Positions 7,070-14,849 of a stretch of DNA of 16,020 nt are shown here, piece by piece (the stretch's first letter is position 1; every line of letters starts with the position of its first letter). The DNA lies in assembly GCA_945971755.1 (NCBI GenBank), contig CAMFPJ010000022.1, positions 1-16,020 of the forward strand, written 5' to 3'. The translations under genes were made by a program, and so were the position numbers. Source of the DNA: an uncultured Clostridia bacterium. Its GTDB lineage: Bacteria > Bacillota > Clostridia > Oscillospirales > Acutalibacteraceae. The notes beneath the pieces were generated by a model, which saw nothing but the letters and a program-made list of their open reading frames with translations, had not been told where the DNA came from and ran no database searches.

Positions 7070-8455
7070 ATGAAAAAGAACGATATTGCAATTATTATGG
7101 CAGGCGGCAGCAGTTTGCTTTTGAAATCAAGCTTTTCACCCGTACTTGCAAAAGTGCTCGGAAGACCGATGATTTCAAGCGTTACGGAGGCTGCAGCTCG
7201 CGCGGGAATTGAAAAGATTATAATAATTATTCCCGTGGGTGACACGCAAATACGCGCACTTATCGGGCAGGAATTTTCCGAAAAAAACATCAAATTTATC
7301 GAGCAAGATATGCCTCTCGGCACTTCTCATGCTGTTTTACAGGCACAGGAGGATATTAAAGATGCCTCTGAATGCGGCGGAAATGTACTCGTGCTGAACG
7401 GTGACACTCCGTTTATGGACGCTTCAACAATAAATTCTTCCTACCTTCAGCACAATGCGATGGAAAATGACGTTACGGTTATTACCGCTACTGTCGGCAA
7501 ACCTTTTGGTTACGGCAGAATTATACGTGACGGTGAAAGGCGTTTTGCCGGCATTGTTGAGGAAAGAGACGCTGACAGCGACACCAAAAGAATTACTGAA
7601 ATTTCTTCGGGCACCTATTGGTTTAAGGCAGAAACGCTCTTGCCCGTAATTCAAAATCTTACTCCCCGTGCAAACGGTCATTTTAACCTTGTTGACGCTA
7701 TCTCAGAAATCATAAAGGAAGGCAAAGTTGCAGATACATTCTTTGCACCCAATTCCGATATTATTCTCGGTGCAAATGACCGCATTCAGCTTATGGAGCT
7801 TAACGAATATGCCAAAAAGCAGGAAATCGCTTATCACCTTTCCGCAGGTGTTGAAATTCCTTATTCAGACGGTGTTGTTATTGAAAAAGGTGCCCAAATC
7901 GGCATTGACACCTGTATTTTGCCAGGCACAATTATTAAAGGTAACACAAAAATCGGTAAAAACTGTGTAATCGGTCCCAATTCGGTTATTGAAGATTCAA
8001 TTATCGGTGACAATGTTAAACTTAATGCCACACAATGTGAAAATTGCGTAATCAAAAACGACGCTAATATCGGTCCGTTTGTGCACATAAGGCCTAATTC
8101 GGTTATCGGTGAACACGTTCACCTCGGTAACTTTGTTGAGGTTAAAAATTCAAATATTGACACAGGCACAAAGGTTTCTCACCTTACTTACGTAGGAGAT
8201 TCCGACGTTGGCAAGCGCGTTAACTTCGGTTGCGGCACAGTTACGGTTAACTACTCCGGCAAAGCAAAGTACCGCACAACTATCGGTGACGATGTATTCA
8301 TTGGCTGTAACACAAACCTTGTAGCACCCGTAAAAGTGGGCAACGGCGCTTACACAGCGGCCGGTTCAACCATAACCGAAGATGTTCCTGAAGATTCACT
8401 TGGTATTGCCCGTGCAAGACAGGTTAACAAAATCGGCTGGAAAATTAAAAAATAA
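7070..8455 (+). CDS. glmU: GlmU-type UDP-GlcNAc pyrophosphorylase / GlcN-1-P acetyltransferase with eroded uridyltransferase loop
   Basis: GlmU normally acetylates glucosamine-1-phosphate (C-terminal half) and then uridylates it to UDP-GlcNAc (N-terminal half) for peptidoglycan. Here (461 residues) the left-handed beta-helix domain from about 265 is well kept: GPFVHIRP (335-342), NFVEVKN (354-360), VSHLTYVGD (369-377, catalytic His371), FGCGTVTVNY (386-395) and IGDDVFIG (405-412). The nucleotidyltransferase half keeps LGTSHA (83-88), NGDTPF (110-115), GYGRIIRDG (148-156), GIVEERDA (161-168) and GANDR (234-238). Its signature loop, however, reads AGGSSLLLKSSFSPVL (11-26) where GlmU has AAGxGTRMxSxxPKVL, so the Arg and Lys that contact the nucleotide and phosphate are Leu and Pro. 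EISSGT (177-182) also replaces the usual EINTG. Acetyltransferase function is likely; uridyltransferase activity is doubtful. First gene of its operon. Confidence 0.88.
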   Translation: MKKNDIAIIMAGGSSLLLKSSFSPVLAKVLGRPMISSVTEAAARAGIEKIIIIIPVGDTQIRALIGQEFSEKNIKFIEQDMPLGTSHAVLQAQEDIKDASECGGNVLVLNGDTPFMDASTINSSYLQHNAMENDVTVITATVGKPFGYGRIIRDGERRFAGIVEERDADSDTKRITEISSGTYWFKAETLLPVIQNLTPRANGHFNLVDAISEIIKEGKVADTFFAPNSDIILGANDRIQLMELNEYAKKQEIAYHLSAGVEIPYSDGVVIEKGAQIGIDTCILPGTIIKGNTKIGKNCVIGPNSVIEDSIIGDNVKLNATQCENCVIKNDANIGPFVHIRPNSVIGEHVHLGNFVEVKNSNIDTGTKVSHLTYVGDSDVGKRVNFGCGTVTVNYSGKAKYRTTIGDDVFIGCNTNLVAPVKVGNGAYTAAGSTITEDVPEDSLGIARARQVNKIGWKIKK

Positions 8456-8474
8456 ACCGAAAGGTAACAAAAAT

Positions 8475-9086
8475 ATGTTCAACAGATTCAGAAAAATAAA
8501 TTCTGCTTCTGTCGGCGCACCTGAGTTTATCGTGGCAGGTCTTGGAAATCCCGAGAAAAAATACACCCTAACACGACATAATTCGGGGTTTTTGTGCGTT
8601 GACGCCTTGGCAGAAAAGCACGGCTTTGAAGTGAAAAAGCTGAAATTCAAATCTCTTTACGCAGACACGGTTATTGACGGTCACAGATGTATAATCTTAA
8701 AGCCGCAAACGTATATGAATAATAGCGGCGAAGCAATCGGCGAGTGCGCAAAGTTTTACAAAATTCCGCCCGAAAGAGTTATCGTTATTTTTGATGACAT
8801 TTCTCTTGACGTGGGCAAGCTTCGCATCAGAAGAAAAGGCAGTGACGGCGGTCACAACGGAATAAAAAGCATAATACAGCACCTCGGCAGCAGCGATTTT
8901 CCGAGAATTAAAATAGGCGTAGGCAAAAAGCCTCACCCGGAATTTGACCTTAAAGACTGGGTGCTCGGAGAATTCAGCAAAAATGACCAGAAAGCCTTGG
9001 TGCCGGCTCTTGAAAACGCTGCAAGCGCCGTTTCACTTATTATGAATGGAGAAACCGACAAGGCAATGAACCTTTACAACAGCTAA
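8475..9086 (+). CDS. pth: Peptidyl-tRNA hydrolase
   Basis: Monomeric cytoplasmic esterase that frees tRNA from peptidyl-tRNA dropped by ribosomes; in sporulating relatives the same gene is called spoVC. Of 203 residues, the core begins near 18 with FIVAGLGNPEKKY and TRHNSGF (33-39, catalytic His35). PQTYMNNSG (77-85), FDD (106-108, with Asp107 at the catalytic position) and GSDGGHNGIKS (122-132) follow. A basic N-terminal extension of about 15 residues (MFNRFRKINSASVG) precedes the core; it is in good frame with the only reasonable ATG (8475), which has AAAGG upstream at a rather long spacing. The same frame stays open back into glmU to 8382 but that part is glmU's C-terminus read out of frame. 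It lies 19 bases after glmU and 11 before mfd, so it is co-transcribed. Confidence 0.95.
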   Translation: MFNRFRKINSASVGAPEFIVAGLGNPEKKYTLTRHNSGFLCVDALAEKHGFEVKKLKFKSLYADTVIDGHRCIILKPQTYMNNSGEAIGECAKFYKIPPERVIVIFDDISLDVGKLRIRRKGSDGGHNGIKSIIQHLGSSDFPRIKIGVGKKPHPEFDLKDWVLGEFSKNDQKALVPALENAASAVSLIMNGETDKAMNLYNS

Positions 9087-9097
9087 CGGAGAAAATT

Positions 9098-12000
9098 ATG
9101 TCCGGATTTTCAAAACTGCTTGAGAATTCCCCCGAGTATTCCGCAGTGGTAAGGTGCTTTCAAAAAGGCTTCCTTCCGCAAGGTGTGCTGGGGCTTCTCC
9201 CTGTGCAAAAAGCACAGATTATAACTTCATTAATTCAGAGCCTTAACAAACGTGCTCTTGTAATTGTCCCTGACGAGTCTTCTGCCGCAAAACTTTGCGA
9301 CGACCTAAGACCCTTCGGGGTTTCTGTGTTCCATTACCCTGCAAGAAGTCTTTCATTTTATGCGCAGGATACGCAGTCGCACGAATACGAGCAGAAAAGA
9401 ATTAAAACCTTGCGAAAAATGTTAGACGGAAACTTTGAAATTATTGTTGCGTCGGTTGAAGCCGCGTCTTTGTTTACAATTCCCCCCTGCGATTTACTTG
9501 AAAAATCAGTAATAATCAAACGCGGCGAGGATATTTCTCTCGATAAAATTTTGTTTTCTCTTGACAGAGCAGGTTACGTTAGGGTTGACTCGGTTGAAGG
9601 AGTCGGCCAATATTCCTGCCGCGGCGGAATAGTTGACTTTTTCTCACCCGATGACGAAATGCCCATAAGACTTGAGCTTTGGGGTGACACGGTTGACACA
9701 ATGTGCCGTTTTGACACAATCACACAAAGGCGAACCGTTAATGTAGATGAAATTCTGATTGCTCCGTCAAAAGAGATTGTTGCCGACAACAATGATTTAA
9801 CGGAAAAATTACAAAAACTTGCTTCTTCTGTCAGAGGTAAAAAGGCAGACGCAATTAAAAAGAATATTGAAGCCGATATTGAAAGGCTCAAAAACGGTTT
9901 ACAGGTAAGCTCACCCGACCGTTATTTGCCTCTTGTTTACTCACCTGCCACTGTTTTTGATTATTTGGACGGTGACCTTGTTTTTATTTTGGAAACGGGT
10001 GCAGTTAAAGAAAAACTCAACATTTTCACAAAGCTTTTAACTGAAGATATCAAAGCCTGCTTTGAAGACGGAATTCTTTGCAGAGGGCTTGATAAATTCT
10101 CGCTTACTGCCGCTGAAATTTTCAGTATATATGAGAAATATCCCGTCGCATTTTTTGATAATTTTGCACGGGGCAGTTTCGATGTACCGATTAAAAATCT
10201 TACAACATTTTCAGGTTCTTCTCTCCCCGTTTGGAACGGTAAAATACAAGTATTAAAAGAGGATATTGAACCGATTCTTACCAAAAATTCAACGGTAGTT
10301 GTTTTTGCAGGCACAGACAAGAGCGCCAAGGTGCTTTCGGAAACACTTTCCGATGACGGTATCCCGTCGATTTATTTTCCCATTATCCCCGACGAATTTC
10401 CAAAAGGCGTTGTAACGGTTGTTCCCGGCTCACTTTCATCGGGTTTTTCATATCCTGCCGAAAAGCTCTATGTTTTCACGTATTCCCGCGTGTATGCGGG
10501 GACTGCAAAAAGGCGCAACAAAAATTACAAGGCAAAAGACACCATTCACTCTCTTGACGAGCTTCACAAGGGTGACTATATTGTTCATTCCGTCCACGGC
10601 ATCGGTATTTTTGAAGGTGTTACACAGTTACAGAACGGCAAAATTGTTAAAGATTACATTAAAATAAAATACGCAAAAAGCGATGTTTTGTATGTTCCCG
10701 TAACACAGCTTGACCTTGTTTCAAAATATATCGGTCCTCATGAAGATGACGGAAAGGCAATTAAGCTAAACCGTCTTGGCGGCGGAGACTGGGAAAAAAC
10801 TAAAACTAAAGTACGCTCTGCCGTTAAGGATATGGCAGACGGGCTGATTAAACTCTATTCAACAAGAATGGAATCAAAAGGCTATGCTTTTTCACCTGAC
10901 ATTGATATGCAAAACGACTTTGAACGCAGATTTGAGTTTGAAGAAACGGGCGACCAGCTAAGGTGTATCAGCGAAATCAAAAAAGATATGGAATCTGAAC
11001 ACCCCATGGACAGACTGCTTTGCGGCGACGTTGGTTTCGGCAAAACGGAGGTTGCTCTGCGTGCGGTTTTCAAGTGTATTGCAGACGGCAAGCAATGTGC
11101 AATTCTTGTTCCCACAACAATTCTTGCGCTCCAGCACTACCAAACAATTCTTAAACGGTTTGACGGCTTCCCGGTTGAGGTTGAAATGCTGTCACGCTTC
11201 CGCACACCCACTCAGCAAGCAAAAATTATTAAAGGTGTAAATTCGGGCTTTATTGATATAATCGTGGGCACACACCGGCTTATTTCCAAAGATATTAAAT
11301 TCAAGGATTTAGGGCTCTTAATAGTTGATGAAGAACAGCGTTTCGGAGTTGCACAAAAAGAAAAACTTAAGGAAAAATTTCCCGGTGTTGACGTACTTAC
11401 ACTGTCAGCCACACCCATTCCGCGCACTCTTAATATGGCAATGTCGGGCATTCGCGATATGTCGGTTATTGAGGAAGCACCGTCTGACCGTTTTCCTGTT
11501 CAGACCTATGTTACAGAGCACAATTTACCGCTCTTATGCGAGGCAATGGAAAAAGAACTTCGCCGAGGCGGTCAGGTATATTATCTTCACAACAATACAG
11601 AGGATATTGAACGGGTTGCTGCAAATATCAAGGAATTTTTGCCTGACGCTAAAATCGCAGTTGCACACGGCAAAATGAATGAAGAAACACTTTCTGACAT
11701 TTGGCGCGAGCTGATGGAGGGTAATATCGACATTCTTGTTTGCACAACAATCATTGAAACGGGCGTTGACGTGCCCAACTGCAACACTTTAATAATTGAA
11801 GATGCAGACAAACTGGGTCTTTCTCAGCTTCATCAAATAAGAGGCAGAGTAGGACGAAGCACAAGGCGTGCTTTTGCTTATTTCACGTATAAAAAAGATA
11901 AAAATCTTTCTGAAATTGCTTACAAGCGTTTACAGGCAATTCGTGAATACACAGAATTCGGTTCGGGCTTCAAAATTGCATTGCGTGACCTTGAAATTCG

Positions 12001-12580
12001 CGGTGCAGGCAATCTTTTGGGCGCTCAACAACACGGGCATTTGGCGTCTGTCGGTTACGATATGTATATGAAACTTTTATCAGATGCCATTCGCGGTGAA
12101 AAAGGTGAGGAGCCCAAATTCACAAAAGAATGCCTGATAGACCTTCAAATAAACGCACATATCCCCGATAAATATATTACCGCACTTTCACAAAGGCTTA
12201 TGGCTTACCGCAGAATTGCTGATGTGAGAACGCCTGAAGACGCAGACGATGTGCGCGACGAGCTTCGTGACAGGTTCGGTGAAATTCCCCCGTCTGTTAA
12301 CGGACTTATTGAGGTATCTCTTTGCAGAAACAGGGCTTCGGAAATTGGCATTTATGAAATCGGTCAACGCGGTGACACACTCACACTCTACTGTGAAAAT
12401 ATTGACCCTGCATTAGTTCTTGAAATTTCTGCAGTTCTTAGGAAAAGGGTCAGCGTTACATCATCGGGCAAGCAGAGCATAAATGTTAAAATGCTGCCCG
12501 GTCAAAACCCACTTGATACATTAACGGAAATTTTTGAAGCATCAAGCCACTATAAAAAATCGGAGGGAGAAAACGTATGA
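9098..12580 (+). CDS. mfd: Transcription-repair coupling factor Mfd
   Basis: DNA translocase that pushes RNA polymerase stalled at lesions off DNA and recruits UvrA. The 1160-residue length is full size. Order: N-terminal UvrB-homology modules (about 1-350, with GVGQYSCRGGIVDFF at 168-182); RNA polymerase interaction domain starting at HKGDYIVHSVHGIGIFEG (490-507); RecG-like helicase core with Walker A GDVGFGKT (643-650), VGTHRLIS (723-730), DEEQRFG (744-750), LSATPIPRT (769-777), TTIIETGVDVP (883-893) and QIRGRVGR (913-920); ALRDLEIRGAGNLLG (961-975); and the C-terminal TRCF domain from about 1010. The start follows GGAGAAAATT. Its stop overlaps the next gene in ATGA. In B. subtilis pth and mfd flank fin/yabK; no such gene is present here. 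Confidence 0.97.
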   Translation: MSGFSKLLENSPEYSAVVRCFQKGFLPQGVLGLLPVQKAQIITSLIQSLNKRALVIVPDESSAAKLCDDLRPFGVSVFHYPARSLSFYAQDTQSHEYEQKRIKTLRKMLDGNFEIIVASVEAASLFTIPPCDLLEKSVIIKRGEDISLDKILFSLDRAGYVRVDSVEGVGQYSCRGGIVDFFSPDDEMPIRLELWGDTVDTMCRFDTITQRRTVNVDEILIAPSKEIVADNNDLTEKLQKLASSVRGKKADAIKKNIEADIERLKNGLQVSSPDRYLPLVYSPATVFDYLDGDLVFILETGAVKEKLNIFTKLLTEDIKACFEDGILCRGLDKFSLTAAEIFSIYEKYPVAFFDNFARGSFDVPIKNLTTFSGSSLPVWNGKIQVLKEDIEPILTKNSTVVVFAGTDKSAKVLSETLSDDGIPSIYFPIIPDEFPKGVVTVVPGSLSSGFSYPAEKLYVFTYSRVYAGTAKRRNKNYKAKDTIHSLDELHKGDYIVHSVHGIGIFEGVTQLQNGKIVKDYIKIKYAKSDVLYVPVTQLDLVSKYIGPHEDDGKAIKLNRLGGGDWEKTKTKVRSAVKDMADGLIKLYSTRMESKGYAFSPDIDMQNDFERRFEFEETGDQLRCISEIKKDMESEHPMDRLLCGDVGFGKTEVALRAVFKCIADGKQCAILVPTTILALQHYQTILKRFDGFPVEVEMLSRFRTPTQQAKIIKGVNSGFIDIIVGTHRLISKDIKFKDLGLLIVDEEQRFGVAQKEKLKEKFPGVDVLTLSATPIPRTLNMAMSGIRDMSVIEEAPSDRFPVQTYVTEHNLPLLCEAMEKELRRGGQVYYLHNNTEDIERVAANIKEFLPDAKIAVAHGKMNEETLSDIWRELMEGNIDILVCTTIIETGVDVPNCNTLIIEDADKLGLSQLHQIRGRVGRSTRRAFAYFTYKKDKNLSEIAYKRLQAIREYTEFGSGFKIALRDLEIRGAGNLLGAQQHGHLASVGYDMYMKLLSDAIRGEKGEEPKFTKECLIDLQINAHIPDKYITALSQRLMAYRRIADVRTPEDADDVRDELRDRFGEIPPSVNGLIEVSLCRNRASEIGIYEIGQRGDTLTLYCENIDPALVLEISAVLRKRVSVTSSGKQSINVKMLPGQNPLDTLTEIFEASSHYKKSEGENV

Positions 12581-13404
12581 GAAAAAGGCTTTCACTTCCA
12601 CCGATTATTGCAGTAACAATAAACTTTGTTTTATTCTTTGTTAAATTTTATATTGGTATTCGAACAAATTGTCTTTGCATATACACAGACTCTATAAACA
12701 ACCTTGCAGATACAGGTGCCGCTCTTTTAGCACTTTTGGGCATTTATTTAATGACAAGACCAGCTACTAAAAAATACCCATTCGGTAAAGGCAGAACAGA
12801 ATATGCCGCAAGTTTTTTAATGGCAATTCTTATGACTGGGGCGGGGTTTTTATTTGCATATAACTCTATTGAACGATTTTTCGCACCAACACCAGTTTGG
12901 TTCTTTGTAAAATATGCAGTTATAATCGGTGCAACCTGCCTTGTTAAGCTAATTTTGGGCGTTATATTTTCTCTTCTTTATAAAAAAGACCATTCGCCCG
13001 TTACAAAGGCACTTGTATTCGACTCGTTTACTGACTGTGGAATAACTCTTGTAGCATTAGTTTCATTTACACTTACAAACTATACTGAATTCATTATTGA
13101 TGCTTACCTTGGCTTATTCATAAGCATTATTATTTCTGTACTTGGAATTAAACTGATTATTTCGTCATTTGGTAATTTAATAGGCAAGACTGACGAAGCC
13201 CTTATGGAAAAAATTGAAATGGCAATAAAAAATATTGACAATACTATTGAAATTATTTCTATTTCAGTTCATAATTATGGTGTTGAGAAAAATATTGTTT
13301 CACTAACTCTTAGTGGAAATAAAAATCTTCAAAAGGAAATAAAAAATGTACTTAGGAAAAAGCTTTCCCTTGAAAGTACAGTAGAATGGGAGGATAAACC
13401 ATGA
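12577..13404 (+). CDS. Cation diffusion facilitator (CDF) family transporter
   Basis: Membrane protein of the CDF metal-efflux family, expected to export a divalent cation (Mn, Zn or similar) by proton exchange. Its 275 residues show about six hydrophobic segments (roughly 9-27, 45-60, 78-96, 108-132, 155-167, 172-198) and a short C-terminal cytoplasmic domain. The metal-site helices read YTDSINNLADTGA (36-48), giving N41-xxx-D45 in the second segment, and FDSFTDCG (148-155), giving D149-xxx-D153 in the fifth. The absence of the HxxxD pattern argues against a classical zinc exporter and is compatible with manganese, but this is inference. The gene overlaps mfd and the next gene by ATGA and has its own GGAGGG site at 12562. 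Sampled 60-base rows run about 20-40 percent GC against about 45 percent in mfd, so it may be a later addition to the operon. Confidence 0.88.
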   Translation: MRKRLSLPPIIAVTINFVLFFVKFYIGIRTNCLCIYTDSINNLADTGAALLALLGIYLMTRPATKKYPFGKGRTEYAASFLMAILMTGAGFLFAYNSIERFFAPTPVWFFVKYAVIIGATCLVKLILGVIFSLLYKKDHSPVTKALVFDSFTDCGITLVALVSFTLTNYTEFIIDAYLGLFISIIISVLGIKLIISSFGNLIGKTDEALMEKIEMAIKNIDNTIEIISISVHNYGVEKNIVSLTLSGNKNLQKEIKNVLRKKLSLESTVEWEDKP

Positions 13405-14729
13405 GCAAAAAAGGAAATGGCGAAAAATCATCTCGCAAGATAGGTAAGAAAATACTTAAGGTTTTGGGCATTATAATTGCTATTATTGCTGTTTTGGCTC
13501 TTATAAGCATAATTGCAACAGCAATTTCAAACAGTGCAAATACTGCTCTTGCAAAGTCTTTTGATAAGGTAACAACTGATGACACCTTACTACCCCTTGA
13601 TAAGGACGGTTACTGGACCTTCACCACCGACAGAGAGTTAAAGGTTATGCAGCTTACCGACGTACACATCGGCGGCGGCTGGATGTCCGCAAAGAAGGAT
13701 GCAATGGCGATTAACGCAGTTGCGGCAATGGTGACTGCCGAAAAGCCGGACCTTGTAATTATTACGGGTGATATTTCTTACCCCGTTCCGTTCCAGGCAG
13801 GCACATTCAACAACAAAAACGGCGCAAAGATTTTTGCTGCGCTTATGGAATCGCTCGGTGTTTACTGGGTTCCCGTTTACGGTAACCATGACACAGAGGC
13901 TTACAGTTTTTACAGCCGTGAACAGCTCTCAGAATTTTACGAAAGTGACAAACTTAATTACTGTTTGTTCAAGGCGGGTGACAAAGACGTTGACGGCTCA
14001 GGCAACAGCGCAATTCTTGTTAAAAACAGCGACGGAATAATCACACAGTCACTTTTCCTTTTTGACTCGCACTCATACACTGACGGTGACTATTTCGGTG
14101 CAATGTGGAAATATGACAACATTCACGAAAACCAAATTGAGTGGTACAAAAAACTTGTAACCGAATTCAGTAATCAAAATGCAGTTGCAATTGCAAACAC
14201 CTACATTGACGAGAAAGAAAAAGCAGAGGCAACAAAGAAATTCGGTACGGTTCCGTCATTAGCCTTTTACCATATTCCATCCGAAGAATATAAACTTGCT
14301 TGGGACGAATATTGTGCAAACGGACGGAAAGACACAGAAAATGTTAAGTTTTATTACGGTACCGCAGGTGAGAGTAAAAAAGTTGTTTATTGCGGAGTTC
14401 ATCCTGATAATCTTTTTGAAACCATGCAGGAACTTGGCTCTACAAAAGGTATTTTCTGCGGTCACGACCATCTCAACAACTTCTCACTTGACTACAAGGG
14501 AATCAGGCTTACATACGGGTTCAGTATTGATTATCTTGCTTACTCCGGAATTTACAAATTAGGTTCACAGCGTGGCTGCACTCTTATTACAATTTCACCG
14601 GACGGCACTTTTGATTGCGAAGCCTCAAACTACTACCAGGATAAATATCAGGCTCTTAACGGTAATCAGAAAGAAACCGTTACAATGCAGGACCTTGACG
14701 CAGAAGCAAAGCCTGACCCGCAAGCATAA
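13401..14729 (+). CDS. N-terminally membrane-anchored (or secreted) calcineurin-like metallophosphoesterase
   Basis: Dinuclear-metal phosphoesterase; substrate unknown. The 442 residues start with a Lys-rich segment (1-20) and one hydrophobic stretch at about 21-42, which should place the rest outside the cell; an ALA at 49-51 could be a signal peptidase site, so anchored and released forms are both possible. The catalytic set is complete: D87-x-H89 (LTDVH), GD 123-124 (ITGDIS), GNHD 161-164, H291 (FYHIPSEEY) and GHDH 354-357. The C-terminal tail after about 412 is polar and acidic. ATG 13401 overlaps the transporter stop in ATGA with a GGGAGGA site 6-7 bases before it, so it is coupled to mfd and the transporter. 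The first ~50 codons share the AT-rich composition of the transporter gene; the catalytic part returns to the composition of the surroundings. Confidence 0.9.
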   Translation: MSKKGNGEKSSRKIGKKILKVLGIIIAIIAVLALISIIATAISNSANTALAKSFDKVTTDDTLLPLDKDGYWTFTTDRELKVMQLTDVHIGGGWMSAKKDAMAINAVAAMVTAEKPDLVIITGDISYPVPFQAGTFNNKNGAKIFAALMESLGVYWVPVYGNHDTEAYSFYSREQLSEFYESDKLNYCLFKAGDKDVDGSGNSAILVKNSDGIITQSLFLFDSHSYTDGDYFGAMWKYDNIHENQIEWYKKLVTEFSNQNAVAIANTYIDEKEKAEATKKFGTVPSLAFYHIPSEEYKLAWDEYCANGRKDTENVKFYYGTAGESKKVVYCGVHPDNLFETMQELGSTKGIFCGHDHLNNFSLDYKGIRLTYGFSIDYLAYSGIYKLGSQRGCTLITISPDGTFDCEASNYYQDKYQALNGNQKETVTMQDLDAEAKPDPQA

Positions 14730-14768
14730 AGGATAAAAACACCTCCCTACAGAGGGCTGATTTTTGTT

Positions 14769-14797
14769 ATGGCGGAGCTTGCTCCGCCATTTCTTAT
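14769..14797 (+). terminator. Hairpin terminator after the glmU-to-phosphoesterase operon
   Basis: ATGGCGGAGC TT GCTCCGCCAT is a perfect 22-base inverted repeat (14769-14790), followed by TTTCTT. The GC-rich stem is strong but the T-tract is interrupted. The palindrome is symmetric, but no minus-strand gene converges on it. The 120-base gap between the two phosphoesterase genes (14730-14849) holds nothing else convincing beyond possible promoter boxes for the second gene. Confidence 0.75.
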
Positions 14798-14849
14798 ATA
14801 GTATTACAAATTGTCTGTTTTTCTTCAATTTTTATTCAGATATTAAACA

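Noticed and set aside
7960..8130. Short near-repeats such as AATTCGGTTAT and ATCGGTGA within glmU
   Set aside because: They encode the hexapeptide repeats of the left-handed beta-helix and are protein-level periodicity, not a DNA repeat or array.
14743..14766. Second hairpin (CCCT acag AGGG, then a T-rich run) just upstream of the main terminator
   Set aside because: The stem is only four pairs and too weak to call as a terminator by itself.
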